Origin: Collinsella sp. AF25-2LB
GTDB taxonomy: Bacteria > Actinomycetota > Coriobacteriia > Coriobacteriales > Coriobacteriaceae
DNA length: 63,715 nucleotides
NCBI RefSeq assembly: GCF_003458415.1
Contig: NZ_QRUF01000013.1
Coordinates: 1 to 63,715 of the forward strand
Direction of reading: 5' to 3'
The translations under genes were made by a program, and so were the position numbers. The notes beneath the pieces were generated by a model, which had not been told where the DNA came from, ran no database searches, and saw only the letters and a program-made list of their open reading frames with translations. The number at the start of each line of letters is the position of its first letter. Positions within the stretch are counted from its first letter, which is position 1. Positions 43,668 through 52,542 of the stretch are shown piece by piece.

Positions 43668-43696
43668 TTGACAGTTGTTGTGGTTCAACGTACGAT
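43668..43696 (+). promoter_or_regulatory. rny promoter
   Basis: TTGACA (43668-43673), a 17-bp spacer and TACGAT (43691-43696). The -35 is consensus. It gives an untranslated leader of about 160 nt before rny, which carries the hairpin at 43802-43827. Confidence 0.7.
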
Positions 43697-43801
43697 AAAC
43701 ACTGTCATTTGCTTTGTGATATGTGCTCATCTGTGATGAGTTTGTTTATATGTTTATCTGTATCCGACCCGCATAAGCTGCGCCCATATTACTCAAATGT
43801 C

Positions 43802-43827
43802 GCGAGCCGTTCGTAAGGACGGTTCGC
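43802..43827 (+). promoter_or_regulatory. Hairpin in the rny leader
   Basis: GCGAGCCGT pairs with ACGGTTCGC (one G-U) around TCGTAAGG, followed by TTTGTTGT. It resembles a weak intrinsic terminator placed 35 nt before the start codon; attenuation or autoregulation by RNase Y is possible but unproven. Confidence 0.45.
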
Positions 43828-43862
43828 TTTGTTGTGTAACGAATCCATAAAAAGGAGTGAGC

Positions 43863-45413
43863 ATGCCTATCATCGCAGCGCTCGTTGGCATCGTTTTGGG
43901 TGCCATCGCCGCCATTGCCTACATGCGCACCGCCAAGCAGGGTAGTCTTCACGAGGCCGACGAAAAGATCCAGTCGGCACACGCACAGGCTGAGTCCCTG
44001 ATCGGTGATGCTAAGCGTCAGGCCGAGACCCTCAAAAAAGAGGCTCTGCTCGAGGCTAAAGAGGAGATCATCAAGAACAAGCAGGCCGCCGAGGCCGAGG
44101 ACAAGCAGCGTAAGAGCGAGATTCGTACGCTCGAGAACCGCGTGATGCAGCGCGAGGAGTCCCTCGATCGCCGAAACGATGCCCTCGACAAGCGTGAGCA
44201 CCAGCTGTCCAGCCAGGCCGGTCAGGTCGAGAAGCGCTCCCGCGAGCTTGAGGAGCTCTGCGCCAAGCAGACCTCCGAGCTCGAGCGTATCGCCGACCTT
44301 ACCCGCGAGGACGCCCACAAGGAGCTCCTCGATAAGGTTCGCGGCGAGGTCACCCACGAGGCTGCCACGATCATTCGCGAGTCCGAGCAGCAGGTTCGCG
44401 CCGAGTGCCACAAGACCGCCCAGGAGATTCTGTCCCTGGCGATTCAGCGCTGCGCTGCCGACCACACAGCCGAGGTCACCGTTACCTCCGTGCACATTCC
44501 CTCTGATGACCTCAAGGGCCGTATCATCGGTCGCGAGGGTCGCAACATCCGGACCTTCGAGCAGGTTTCCGGCGTCAACCTCGTGATCGACGACACGCCA
44601 GAGACCGTCGTTCTTTCGAGCTTCGACCCGGTCCGTCGCGAGACCGCCCGTGTCGCCCTCGAGAACCTCATCGCCGACGGCCGCATTCACCCTGCCCGCA
44701 TCGAGGAGATGTATCACAAGGCTGCCGACCTGGTTCAACAGCGCGTGCGCGAGGCTGGCGAGCAGGCTGCCTTCGATACCGGCATTCACGACCTGCACCC
44801 CGAGATCGTCAAGACCCTTGGTGCCCTGCGCTACCGTACTTCGTTTGGTCAGAACGTGCTTCAGCACTCCCTCGAAGTCTCTGACCTGTGCGGCGTGATG
44901 GCTTCCGAGCTTGGCCTGGACGTTGTGACCGCCAAGCGCGCCGGCCTGCTGCACGACCTGGGCAAGGCAATCGACCATGACGTCGAGGGCCCGCATGCCG
45001 TCATCGGCGCCGAGCTTGCCCGCCGTTATGGCGAGAAGCCCGTTATCGTTCACGCTATCGAGGCTCACCATGCCGACGTCGATCCCAACACGGTGCTCGA
45101 TGTCCTGGTACAGGCCGCCGATGCTGTCTCTGCCTCTCGCCCCGGTGCCCGTCGCGAGTCTGCCGAGAACTACATCAAGCGTCTTGAGAAGCTCGAGGAG
45201 ATCGCCAACTCCCATGAAGGCGTCGAGCGTACCTATGCCATGCAGGCTGGTCGTGAGGTCCACGTCATGGTTCAGCCGGACAAGATCTCCGATGCCCAGT
45301 CCACGGTCCTGGCTCACGACATCGCCCATCAGATCGAGGAAGAGATGGAGTATCCCGGTCAGGTGCGCGTCGTCGTGATTCGCGAGAGCCGCGCTGTCGA
45401 TATCGCTAAATAA
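43863..45413 (+). CDS. rny: Ribonuclease Y
   Basis: 516 aa. N-terminal membrane helix (about 3-20), long coiled coil (about 30-200), KH domain ([15 protein letters not shown]), and an HD hydrolase domain with [12 protein letters not shown]. Endonuclease that starts mRNA decay at the membrane. ATG 43863 follows AAAGGAG; the GTG at 43857 would overlap that site. It lies after recA-recX, corresponding to recA-rny in Bacillus. Confidence 0.95.
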   Translation: MPIIAALVGIVLGAIAAIAYMRTAKQGSLHEADEKIQSAHAQAESLIGDAKRQAETLKKEALLEAKEEIIKNKQAAEAEDKQRKSEIRTLENRVMQREESLDRRNDALDKREHQLSSQAGQVEKRSRELEELCAKQTSELERIADLTREDAHKELLDKVRGEVTHEAATIIRESEQQVRAECHKTAQEILSLAIQRCAADHTAEVTVTSVHIPSDDLKGRIIGREGRNIRTFEQVSGVNLVIDDTPETVVLSSFDPVRRETARVALENLIADGRIHPARIEEMYHKAADLVQQRVREAGEQAAFDTGIHDLHPEIVKTLGALRYRTSFGQNVLQHSLEVSDLCGVMASELGLDVVTAKRAGLLHDLGKAIDHDVEGPHAVIGAELARRYGEKPVIVHAIEAHHADVDPNTVLDVLVQAADAVSASRPGARRESAENYIKRLEKLEEIANSHEGVERTYAMQAGREVHVMVQPDKISDAQSTVLAHDIAHQIEEEMEYPGQVRVVVIRESRAVDIAK

Positions 45414-45414
45414 C

Positions 45415-46500
45415 ATGAGCGACGCGAACGAGCTCATCTCATTTATCGCGTCGATGTCGGGGGAGGGCAACCTTCGCGTCGAGGAGAACCTTGGCGAGGG
45501 GTATGTCCGCCTCCGCGTTTCGGAGGCCGAGCGTCGCCAGGCAAAGCACGACATTCAGCATGTCGAGGATATCGTCATCGAAATGCTCCGTAATGCTCGC
45601 GATGCTGGCGCCGACAAAGTCTATCTCGCTACGACCAAGGAAGATGGCGTCCGCACGCTTGTCTTTCTGGATAACGGTTCGGGCGTTCCGCAGGATATGC
45701 AAGAGCGAATCTTCGATGCTCGCGTTACCTCCAAGCTCGAGAGCATGAAGATGGACCGTTGGGGCGTTCACGGTCGTGGCATGGCATTGTTTTCGATCAA
45801 GCAGAACACCGACGAGGCCCGTGTGGTCACGTCCGGTGTCGATCTTGGTTCAGCCTTTAAGGTGAGCGTTGCGGCCGACCGCCTCAGTGAGCGTGCCGAT
45901 CAGTCCAGCTGGCCCCAGGCCGTCAAGGATGAGGACGGACGTTATGTCTGTGCTCGCGGCCCGCATAATATTATTCGCGCTGCCTGTGAGTTTGCGCTCG
46001 AGGAGCTGCGTGGTTGCGATGTCTATCTTGGTTCTCCGTCTGAGATTGCCGCGACCCTTTATGCTCAGGCGTCAAGTCGGCTCGATACGTCTCGTCTCCT
46101 GTTTATTGATGACGAGAGCGAGCTTCCGGTTGTCGATCGTTTAGGCCTTGCCTCTGATGCCGAGGACTTTATCCGTATCTGCTCGGGTTTGGGTCTTGAG
46201 ATGTCCGAGCGCACGGCACATCGCATTTTGGCAGGGCAGATTAAGCCCGTTCGCGGTGTGACTGCGCGTCTGCTGCGCGAGCGTGATTCGTCCTCGCATG
46301 CGCCGGCTCCTGTCGATCTCGCGAAGGATCGTCGCGGGCTACGTATTGCCAAGGATGACATGGCACAGTTTTCGCGTGCTGTGGAGCGCGACTTTAATGA
46401 CCTTGCCGCCCGGTACTATCTCAACCTTTGCGGCGACCCAAAGATTCGCGTTTCGCGTGATCGAATCACCGTGACCTTCGATCTTGCCAAAGAGGAATAG
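45415..46500 (+). CDS. GHKL-type ATP-binding protein of unknown function
   Basis: 361 aa. Residues about 40-160 form a HATPase_c fold: N box EMLRNARDAGAD, G1 FLDNGSGVPQDM, G2 WGVHGRGMALFSIK. This resembles the ATPase of Hsp90/MutL-type proteins, not a histidine kinase, because no H-box helices or receiver domain are present. The C-terminal 200 residues match no domain I recognise. It starts one base after the rny stop and its stop overlaps spoVS transcription start region. In Bacillus this position holds ymdB; this protein is unrelated to YmdB. Confidence 0.7.
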   Translation: MSDANELISFIASMSGEGNLRVEENLGEGYVRLRVSEAERRQAKHDIQHVEDIVIEMLRNARDAGADKVYLATTKEDGVRTLVFLDNGSGVPQDMQERIFDARVTSKLESMKMDRWGVHGRGMALFSIKQNTDEARVVTSGVDLGSAFKVSVAADRLSERADQSSWPQAVKDEDGRYVCARGPHNIIRAACEFALEELRGCDVYLGSPSEIAATLYAQASSRLDTSRLLFIDDESELPVVDRLGLASDAEDFIRICSGLGLEMSERTAHRILAGQIKPVRGVTARLLRERDSSSHAPAPVDLAKDRRGLRIAKDDMAQFSRAVERDFNDLAARYYLNLCGDPKIRVSRDRITVTFDLAKEE

Positions 46501-46574
46501 TGCCTTTACCGAGTCCACTCGGTACGATAAAGTTATTGCAGTTAAAACGTACTTTTAAACGCAGGAGTTTCTTC

Positions 46575-46892
46575 ATGGATTGCCTGAAGGTATCAAGCAA
46601 ATCATCGCCCGCGTCCGTTGCCGGCGCCATCGCCGGCATGGTCAAGGATGGTGTACCCGTCAACATCCAGTGTGTCGGCGCCGGTGCGGTTAACCAGGCC
46701 ATTAAGGCCGTGGCTATCGCGCGCGGTTTTTTGATTCCAACCGGTTTTGATATTTCCTGCGCGCCCGTGTTCTCCGACATCCTCATTAATGGGGAGTCGC
46801 GCACGGCCATCCGCCTTTCTATCTACGTTCACCAGATCAATCGAGCTGCAATGGATAACGTCGTCATGGATGATGTTAAGCCTGTGGCATAG
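46575..46892 (+). CDS. spoVS: Stage V sporulation protein S (SpoVS)
   Basis: 105 aa; shorter than the open frame because MDCLKVSSKSSPASVAGAIAG is the SpoVS N-terminus. The Alba-like family is found in spore formers and also in non-spore-formers such as Thermus and Actinobacteria. ATG 46575 follows GCAGGAG. Its association with rny is conserved, suggesting a nucleic-acid-related role beyond sporulation. No other sporulation genes are seen. Confidence 0.88.
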   Translation: MDCLKVSSKSSPASVAGAIAGMVKDGVPVNIQCVGAGAVNQAIKAVAIARGFLIPTGFDISCAPVFSDILINGESRTAIRLSIYVHQINRAAMDNVVMDDVKPVA

Positions 46893-46941
46893 CTTCTGCT
46901 TGCCTCGATTCGCCTCCCTTCCATCGTTAGGACTTATGCAC

Positions 46942-48312
46942 ATGGACCAGCGTTCCGTACGCGATATTCTTGCCGGTAAAACCTACTTTATCCGCACCTT
47001 TGGCTGCCAGATGAATCAGCACGACTCTGAGCGCGTGAGCGGTCTGCTCGATTCGTATGGTTGCCTTATGGCACTCGATCCCGAGCATGCCGATATTGTT
47101 GTCTTCATGACATGCTGCGTGCGCGAGGCCGCTGATACTCGCCTGTACGGTCAGTGCAATTCCTGCAAAAGCCTACCGCCTTCGCCTTCGGGCAAGCGCG
47201 TGGTTGCCGTTGGTGGTTGCATCGCGCAGCGCGATGGCGAGGGGCTGCTCACCAACGTCGATAACGTCAATGTCATCTTTGGTACGCATTCCATCGCACA
47301 TGTGGCCGAGCTCATTGCCGAGGCGTTCCTTGACGGCAAGCGTCATATCCGCACCAATGAGCATGAGGATAGGGATGCCATGAGCATGCCGTGGCATCGC
47401 GAGACCCAGTATCACGCCTGGGTGCCCATCATGACGGGCTGTAATAATTTCTGCACCTATTGCATCGTGCCGTACGTGCGCGGTCGCGAAAAGAGCCGCC
47501 CCTTCGAGGAAATTGTCGACGAGGTGACCGGTTTGGTGCGCCAGGGCGTGCGTGAGATTACGCTGCTGGGCCAAAACGTTAACTCATATGGTCGCGATCT
47601 GTTTGGCAAGCCGCGTTTTGCCGATCTGCTGCGTGCCGTGGGCGATACGGGTGTGGAACGCATCTTCTTTACGTCTTCGCATCCCAAGGACCTGTTGCCC
47701 GAGACCATCGACGCCATGGCCGAGACGCCTGCCGTTATGCCGCAGCTGCACTTGGCCGTCCAGTCAGGTTCGACGCGGATCCTCAAAGAGATGAATCGCC
47801 GTTATACACGCGAGGACTATTTGGGCCTGGTCGATCGCATTCGCAACCGTATGCCCGATATCGCGCTCTCGACCGACATTATCGTCGGCTTCCCAGGCGA
47901 GACTGAAGAAGACTTTGAGCAGACGCTCTCGCTTGCCGAGACGGTCCGCTATGCCCAGGCCTATACCTTCATCTATTCCAAGCGCGCCGGTACCCCGGCC
48001 GCCGAGATTGACGATCCTACGCCGCATGAGGTTATTCTCGAGCGTTTCAACCGCCTGGTTAAGGTTATCGAGACCACGGCACATGAGTATAACCAGGGTG
48101 AGCTTCATACTGTGGTGCCGGCGCTCATTGAGGGAACGAGTAAAAAGAACGACGCGGTCCTGCTTGGCAAGAGTCCCAAGAATCAGACCGTGCATGCGCC
48201 TATCCCCGAGGGTTACAGCATCGATCAGCTTGTTGGCAAGATCGTTGATGTTGACGTTGACGTTGCCAAGACCTGGTATTTGTCCGGTTCCGTTGTGGGC
48301 GAGCCGCGCTAA
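46942..48312 (+). CDS. miaB: tRNA-2-methylthio-N6-dimethylallyladenosine synthase MiaB
   Basis: 456 aa. UPF0004 domain with RTFGCQMNQHDSER, MTCCVRE and GGC cluster cysteines; radical-SAM motif CNNFCTYCIVPYVRGRE; TRAM domain at the end. It adds the methylthio group to i6A37. The FGCQMN motif marks MiaB. I chose ATG 46942 (nine bases after TTAGGA) over 46936. Its stop overlaps the miaA start (TAATGG), which joins successive steps of the same modification. Confidence 0.93.
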   Translation: MDQRSVRDILAGKTYFIRTFGCQMNQHDSERVSGLLDSYGCLMALDPEHADIVVFMTCCVREAADTRLYGQCNSCKSLPPSPSGKRVVAVGGCIAQRDGEGLLTNVDNVNVIFGTHSIAHVAELIAEAFLDGKRHIRTNEHEDRDAMSMPWHRETQYHAWVPIMTGCNNFCTYCIVPYVRGREKSRPFEEIVDEVTGLVRQGVREITLLGQNVNSYGRDLFGKPRFADLLRAVGDTGVERIFFTSSHPKDLLPETIDAMAETPAVMPQLHLAVQSGSTRILKEMNRRYTREDYLGLVDRIRNRMPDIALSTDIIVGFPGETEEDFEQTLSLAETVRYAQAYTFIYSKRAGTPAAEIDDPTPHEVILERFNRLVKVIETTAHEYNQGELHTVVPALIEGTSKKNDAVLLGKSPKNQTVHAPIPEGYSIDQLVGKIVDVDVDVAKTWYLSGSVVGEPR

Positions 48313-49250
48313 TGGTTTCTTCCGAGGCAGGTCTTTCCGCCGTTGCGATCGTCGGTCCGACGGCGGTTGGTAAGAGTGATGTTGCCGACCGTTTGGCCGC
48401 TCGTCTTTCGTCCGAAGTGCTGTCGTGCGATGCGATGCAAATCTATCGCGGCATGGACATCGGTACCGCAAAGATGGCGCCCGATGAGTGTACGGCGCCG
48501 CTGCGTCTCGTCGACATTGTAGAGCCGGGTGTGGCATATTCTGCTGCGCTTTATCAGGCTGACGCTCGCGCGCATGTTGAACGTCTCCTTGGTTCGGGTT
48601 GCCTGCCGGTTTTTTGCGGAGGTACGGGGCTGTATCTCAAGGCCGCCCTAGATGAGATGGATTTTCCCTCGGGCGAGCTTGAGGACGATCGCCGCGCGGA
48701 GTATCAGGAGCTTGCCGAGCGCATTGGCGAGGAAGCGCTGCACGCGCTGCTTGCCGAGCGTGACCCCGAGTCCGCTGCGGTCATCCACCCCCATAATGTT
48801 CGTCGCGTGATTCGCGCGCTCGAGATGCATGATGATGGTATCTCCTATGCACAGCAAAAAAGTCAGTTTAGTGTTCCGCGCGAGCATTATCATGCCCTAT
48901 GGTTTGGTCTGACGCGTAATCGCGAGGTGCTCTACGAGCGCATTAACTTGCGTGTCGATATGATGTTTGAGCAGGGTCTTGTCGATGAGGTCCGCGGTCT
49001 TATGGGGCAGGGGCTGGGAGATGCCCTGACGTCGATGCAGGCAATTGGCTATAAAGAGATTATCGATGCCTTTAACGGCGTGATTTCTATGGATGAGGCT
49101 CGCGAACTCATCAAGATGCGTTCGCGTCGCTATGCCAAGCGTCAGCTTTCGTGGTTTAAGCGCGATGACCGCATCGTGTGGTTTGATATGGATGAATGTA
49201 CGATCGATGAGGTCGTTGAGGATATCCTGCATCGTATTGAGGCTGCCTAA
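48312..49250 (+). CDS. miaA: tRNA dimethylallyltransferase MiaA
   Basis: 312 aa. P-loop GPTAVGKS at 15-22; family motifs SCDAMQIYRGMDIGTAK, GGTGLYLKAAL and QAIGYKEI. It attaches dimethylallyl to A37 of UNN-decoding tRNAs, the substrate for MiaB. One-base overlaps at both ends (miaB and hflX) indicate a tightly coupled operon. Confidence 0.95.
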   Translation: MVSSEAGLSAVAIVGPTAVGKSDVADRLAARLSSEVLSCDAMQIYRGMDIGTAKMAPDECTAPLRLVDIVEPGVAYSAALYQADARAHVERLLGSGCLPVFCGGTGLYLKAALDEMDFPSGELEDDRRAEYQELAERIGEEALHALLAERDPESAAVIHPHNVRRVIRALEMHDDGISYAQQKSQFSVPREHYHALWFGLTRNREVLYERINLRVDMMFEQGLVDEVRGLMGQGLGDALTSMQAIGYKEIIDAFNGVISMDEARELIKMRSRRYAKRQLSWFKRDDRIVWFDMDECTIDEVVEDILHRIEAA

Positions 49251-50539
49251 TGGCCCGTTTCCCCCTTGTTCCCACGTCGCCCGAGCCCGAGCGTGCCATT
49301 TTAGTTGGTGTTGAGTGGCGCGACAATGCATGGCCACTCGGTCGATCGCTCGATGAGCTGGAGCGCCTTGTCCATACGGCTGGTGCCCAGTGCGTGTCTC
49401 GCTTGTCTCAGCGTTTGGTAAAGCCGTATCCTAAATCGTTTATCGGTTCCGGTAAGGTTGAAGAGCTGTGCGGCCTGGTACATCGTATGGATGCCGATGT
49501 CGTTATTTTTGACGACGACCTGACGCCCTCGCAGCAATCCTATTTGGAGAAAGCCGTGGGCGAGCCGGTAAAGATTATCGATCGTACGGCATTGATCTTG
49601 GATATCTTTGGCCTGCATGCTCAGACGCGTGAGGGGCGCCTACAGGTACAGCTGGCACAGCTTCAATATCTGTTGCCCCGTCTGCGTGGCATGTGGAGTC
49701 ATCTCGCCAAGGAACAGACGCGCGGCGGCATCGGCTCACGCTTTGGTCAGGGCGAAAGTCAGCTCGAGGTCGACCGTCGCCTCATTCGCAATAAGATTGC
49801 CGCGCTTCGTCGTGAGCTTAAGCAGGTTGAACAGCGTCGCGATGTTCAATCCAAGAGCCGCATTGAGTCACCGGCGTTTCGCGTCGCGTTGGCCGGTTAT
49901 ACTAATGCGGGTAAATCGACGTTGCTCAATCGTCTGACCGGATCTACGGTACTTTCGCAGGACAAGCTGTTTGCTACGCTCGACCCGACGACGCGTTCGT
50001 ATCGCCTGCCCGGCGGTCGCGGCATGACGATTACCGATACCGTCGGCTTTATTCAAAAGCTGCCGCATGGTCTGGTCGATGCCTTTAAATCGACGCTTTC
50101 CGAGGTGTTAGGTGCCGATCTTATTCTCAAAGTCGTAGATGCGTCTGATGAGGACTATGAGCGGCAGCTCGAGGCGGTCGATCGCGTGCTTGATGAGATC
50201 GGCGCTGGAGAGCGTTTAACGCTGACCGTATTCAATAAAATCGATCTTCTCGATAGCGTTGATCGATTGAGCTTCCGTCGTCGCTATCCCGAGGCCGTGC
50301 TGTTCTCGGCCCAGACGGGCGAGGGACTCGACGATCTCGTCGACCGCATTGCTCGTGAGGCGGCTGCCACCGATGTGTTGCTCTCTGCTGATATCCCGTA
50401 TCGTGAGGGCGCCCTCATCACGCTGGTGCATGAGCAGGGAACCCTTCTGCATGAGGAATATCTAGAGGACGGAGTTCGCATTGTGGCGAAGTTGCCGGCC
50501 CGAATCGCGCCGCGTCTAGAGCGTTACCGCACCGAGTAG
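49250..50539 (+). CDS. hflX: GTPase HflX
   Basis: 429 aa. N-terminal HflX domain (about 15-190) with GSGKVEEL, DDDLTPSQQ and the coiled RGGIGSRFGQGESQLE block; GTPase domain with GYTNAGKST (216-224), DTVGF and NKID. HflX splits stalled or heat-damaged ribosomes. It completes miaB-miaA-hflX. Its 3' end overlaps the convergent minus-strand gene by 16 bp, so no terminator fits between them. Confidence 0.94.
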   Translation: MARFPLVPTSPEPERAILVGVEWRDNAWPLGRSLDELERLVHTAGAQCVSRLSQRLVKPYPKSFIGSGKVEELCGLVHRMDADVVIFDDDLTPSQQSYLEKAVGEPVKIIDRTALILDIFGLHAQTREGRLQVQLAQLQYLLPRLRGMWSHLAKEQTRGGIGSRFGQGESQLEVDRRLIRNKIAALRRELKQVEQRRDVQSKSRIESPAFRVALAGYTNAGKSTLLNRLTGSTVLSQDKLFATLDPTTRSYRLPGGRGMTITDTVGFIQKLPHGLVDAFKSTLSEVLGADLILKVVDASDEDYERQLEAVDRVLDEIGAGERLTLTVFNKIDLLDSVDRLSFRRRYPEAVLFSAQTGEGLDDLVDRIAREAAATDVLLSADIPYREGALITLVHEQGTLLHEEYLEDGVRIVAKLPARIAPRLERYRTE

Positions 50540-51228
50540 GCGAGCTCCAAAATGCCCAGAATGATGGGCTGATGCAGCAGATAAAAGGGGAGTGCATGAC
50601 GTCCAAGGCTGGCGAGCGCCGGCAGGGGGTTGGCGTAGGCCCAGCTTGGGGCGGTCTTACCGATTCCCTGCGCTATGTGTGCGGCGAAGTATCCTGCAAG
50701 ATACATAAAGATAAACGGGATGATGGGGTAGTAATCACCTGAGATAAATCCAGGGCTCGGAAATCCTAGCCACGCCAGGTATGGGACAGGGTAGGTCGTC
50801 TTGGGGATGCTCCAGGTGAGGGCGAACAACACAAGGCATAGGGACATGCCCCATCTCGCCGAAATCTTTTTAAGGACGGGATCGGTCAACGCGACGATGC
50901 CGGTACATGCGGCCATACAGTAGATGATGCCAAAATTAACCGAATCGTCTACTGAGACAAGTGTTGTTGCCAACCAGACGACGAGTGCTGCTAAGGCGTA
51001 TTTGGCGGCACGTTTGATATTGTTGCGCGAAAGAGTGCACATCCAACCCGCGATAAACAAGAATACCCAGCTGATGCTGGCGCGCCAGATGTCTTGAAAG
51101 ACAGTCTGGGTAAACCAGGGCATATCCCAACCGTACAGGTAGGCGAGATCGTAGCAAGCGTGAAAACCTGCCATTGAAATCATCGTAAACCCGCGGACGG
51201 TATCAAAGATGGTGATGCGTTTTTGCAT
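50524..51228 (-). CDS. DUF1624-like (heparan-alpha-glucosaminide N-acetyltransferase-like) membrane protein
   Basis: 234 aa with about six to seven membrane helices. The N-terminus RITIFDTVRGFTMISM resembles the (F)D..RG..M opening of DUF1624/acyltransferase-3-like proteins. GRHALPFYLLHQPI near the C-terminus is also characteristic. Such proteins are thought to move acyl groups across membranes; the substrate is unknown. It begins in a one-base overlap with the lexA stop codon, so it should share the lexA SOS transcript. Its 3' end overlaps hflX from the other strand. Confidence 0.72.
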   Translation of the reverse strand: MQKRITIFDTVRGFTMISMAGFHACYDLAYLYGWDMPWFTQTVFQDIWRASISWVFLFIAGWMCTLSRNNIKRAAKYALAALVVWLATTLVSVDDSVNFGIIYCMAACTGIVALTDPVLKKISARWGMSLCLVLFALTWSIPKTTYPVPYLAWLGFPSPGFISGDYYPIIPFIFMYLAGYFAAHIAQGIGKTAPSWAYANPLPALASLGRHALPFYLLHQPIILGILELAYSVR

Positions 51229-51872
51229 TACGAGAACCGGCGCATCAAGCCGACGACTTTGCCCAAAATAACGGGATTTGTTGTATAGATAGGCTCCATG
51301 GTGTCATTCTCGGGCTGCAGGCGTACGCGTCCCTGCTCCTTGTAGAACGTCTTGACGGTCGCTGAACCATCAATCATGGCCACGATAATTTCGCCGTTCA
51401 TGGCACTCTTTTGTTCACGGACGATGATGTAATCGCCATTGAAGATGCCGACATTGATCATTGAGCTCCCATGCACCTCAAGGATAAAGGAACCCTGATC
51501 AGTGGCGATTTCGGTCGGGATAGTAAACGTGTCTTCGATATTCTGCTCGGCCAGAATGGGAATCCCAGCCGCGACGCGACCAACGAGCGGTAGCGAGACC
51601 GTTCCGCGAGGTGCGGTGGGCTCGTCAGATTTAGAAATTGAGACAGAGGAACCGTCCTCGTTAAAGAGTTCCAGGGCGCGCGGTTTGGTGGCATCGCGCT
51701 TGAGTAGCCCGCGCGCCTCCAGGGCAGATAGATGGGCGTGCACGGTGCTGGGGGAGGAAAGGCCCACGGCAGAAGCCATCTCGCGCACGCTGGGCGGATA
51801 ACCCTTCTCCTGCTGATATTCCTTGATGAAGTCGTAAATTTGCTGCTGACGCTTGGTAATTTTGCGAGCCAT
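51228..51872 (-). CDS. lexA: SOS repressor LexA
   Basis: 214 aa. N-terminal winged helix (about 1-70, REMASAVGLSSPSTVHAHL); self-cleavage site Ala102-Gly103; catalytic dyad Ser137 and Lys174 in the peptidase domain. It represses SOS genes until RecA-stimulated self-cleavage. ATG 51872 follows AGAGAGGA; a longer frame to 51977 has no family support. The intergenic region has two exact and one near-exact LexA boxes, so autoregulation is expected. Confidence 0.96.
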   Translation of the reverse strand: MARKITKRQQQIYDFIKEYQQEKGYPPSVREMASAVGLSSPSTVHAHLSALEARGLLKRDATKPRALELFNEDGSSVSISKSDEPTAPRGTVSLPLVGRVAAGIPILAEQNIEDTFTIPTEIATDQGSFILEVHGSSMINVGIFNGDYIIVREQKSAMNGEIIVAMIDGSATVKTFYKEQGRVRLQPENDTMEPIYTTNPVILGKVVGLMRRFS

Positions 51873-51896
51873 CAGGGCATCCTCTCTACCCATGTC

Positions 51897-51964
51897 AAAC
51901 AAATGTTCGAATTTTGCTTGACAGGAACAACTGTTCGAAGATAATAATAACCGAACATTCGTTC
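51897..51964. promoter_or_regulatory. LexA boxes between lexA and the LysM gene
   Basis: GAAC-AACT-GTTC at 51925-51936 and GAAC-ATTC-GTTC at 51953-51964 match GAACN4GTTC exactly; AAAC-AAAT-GTTC at 51897-51908 matches with one change. The first and third lie in the lexA upstream side, the second just before the TAGACA-17-TGATAA candidate promoter of the LysM gene (51971-51999). Confidence 0.85.
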
Positions 51965-52032
51965 TCGCGCTAGACATTTTTGTCCGCGCGGCTTGATAAA
52001 ACTGTTCTCAGCAAAACACGCGAGAGGAGAAC

Positions 52033-52485
52033 ATGATGAACGCAACGAATATGGTCCAGGGAAACCTCGCCCTTAAGCTCGAGACGCCTGCAGAACCCAC
52101 TTTTACGGTTGTTCAGGGTGGCCGCTCCGGCTTTCAGCCTTTGACCGTAAAGCCTGCCCGCAATCAGCAGGCTGTACTCGCGCCAGCTCGCGTTGCCCTG
52201 AAGGTTCCGACGATTGTCGCCGTTGCCGTTGCGCTTACGCTCTTCTTTGTCCTCGCTACGTCGGTCTTTAGCGCTCGTCACGCCGCGTATGCCGAGTCCG
52301 TTTCCAACGTTACCTACGAGACCATTCGCGTTCAGCCTGGCGATTCTCTTTGGTCTCTTGCCGAGGAATATCCAATCGAAGGCCTTTCCACGCAAGAGAC
52401 TTCCGACATGATCCGTAACGTCAATCATCTGGAGCATGGTTCGCTCGCCGCCGGTGCGCATCTTAAGGTTCCTGCTCGTTCGTAA
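52033..52485 (+). CDS. LysM membrane protein, likely SOS cell-division suppressor (YneA-type)
   Basis: 150 aa. Cytoplasmic N-terminus of about 58 residues, one membrane helix (about 59-82), and a single extracellular LysM domain (about 97-147, VQPGDSLWSLAEEY). Size, topology and its divergent position to lexA match the SOS division inhibitors YneA of Bacillus and Rv2719c of mycobacteria. LexA boxes in the shared promoter region suggest damage induction. Inhibition of division is inferred, not visible. Start ATG 52033 or 52036. Confidence 0.82.
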   Translation: MMNATNMVQGNLALKLETPAEPTFTVVQGGRSGFQPLTVKPARNQQAVLAPARVALKVPTIVAVAVALTLFFVLATSVFSARHAAYAESVSNVTYETIRVQPGDSLWSLAEEYPIEGLSTQETSDMIRNVNHLEHGSLAAGAHLKVPARS

Positions 52486-52498
52486 TCATTATCGCGCT

Positions 52499-52542
52499 GC
52501 GCATGGTACCCTTGTTATCGTTTAAGAGGAGGTACCATGCGC
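52499..52542 (+). promoter_or_regulatory. Inverted repeat covering the nrdR ribosome site and start
   Basis: GCGCATGGTACC (52499-52510) is exactly inverted at 52531-52542, GGTACCATGCGC, which contains the nrdR ATG and the end of the AGGAGG site. The 20-base loop holds the rest of the ribosome site. Formed in mRNA, a 12-bp stem would hide the start codon. Confidence 0.6.
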
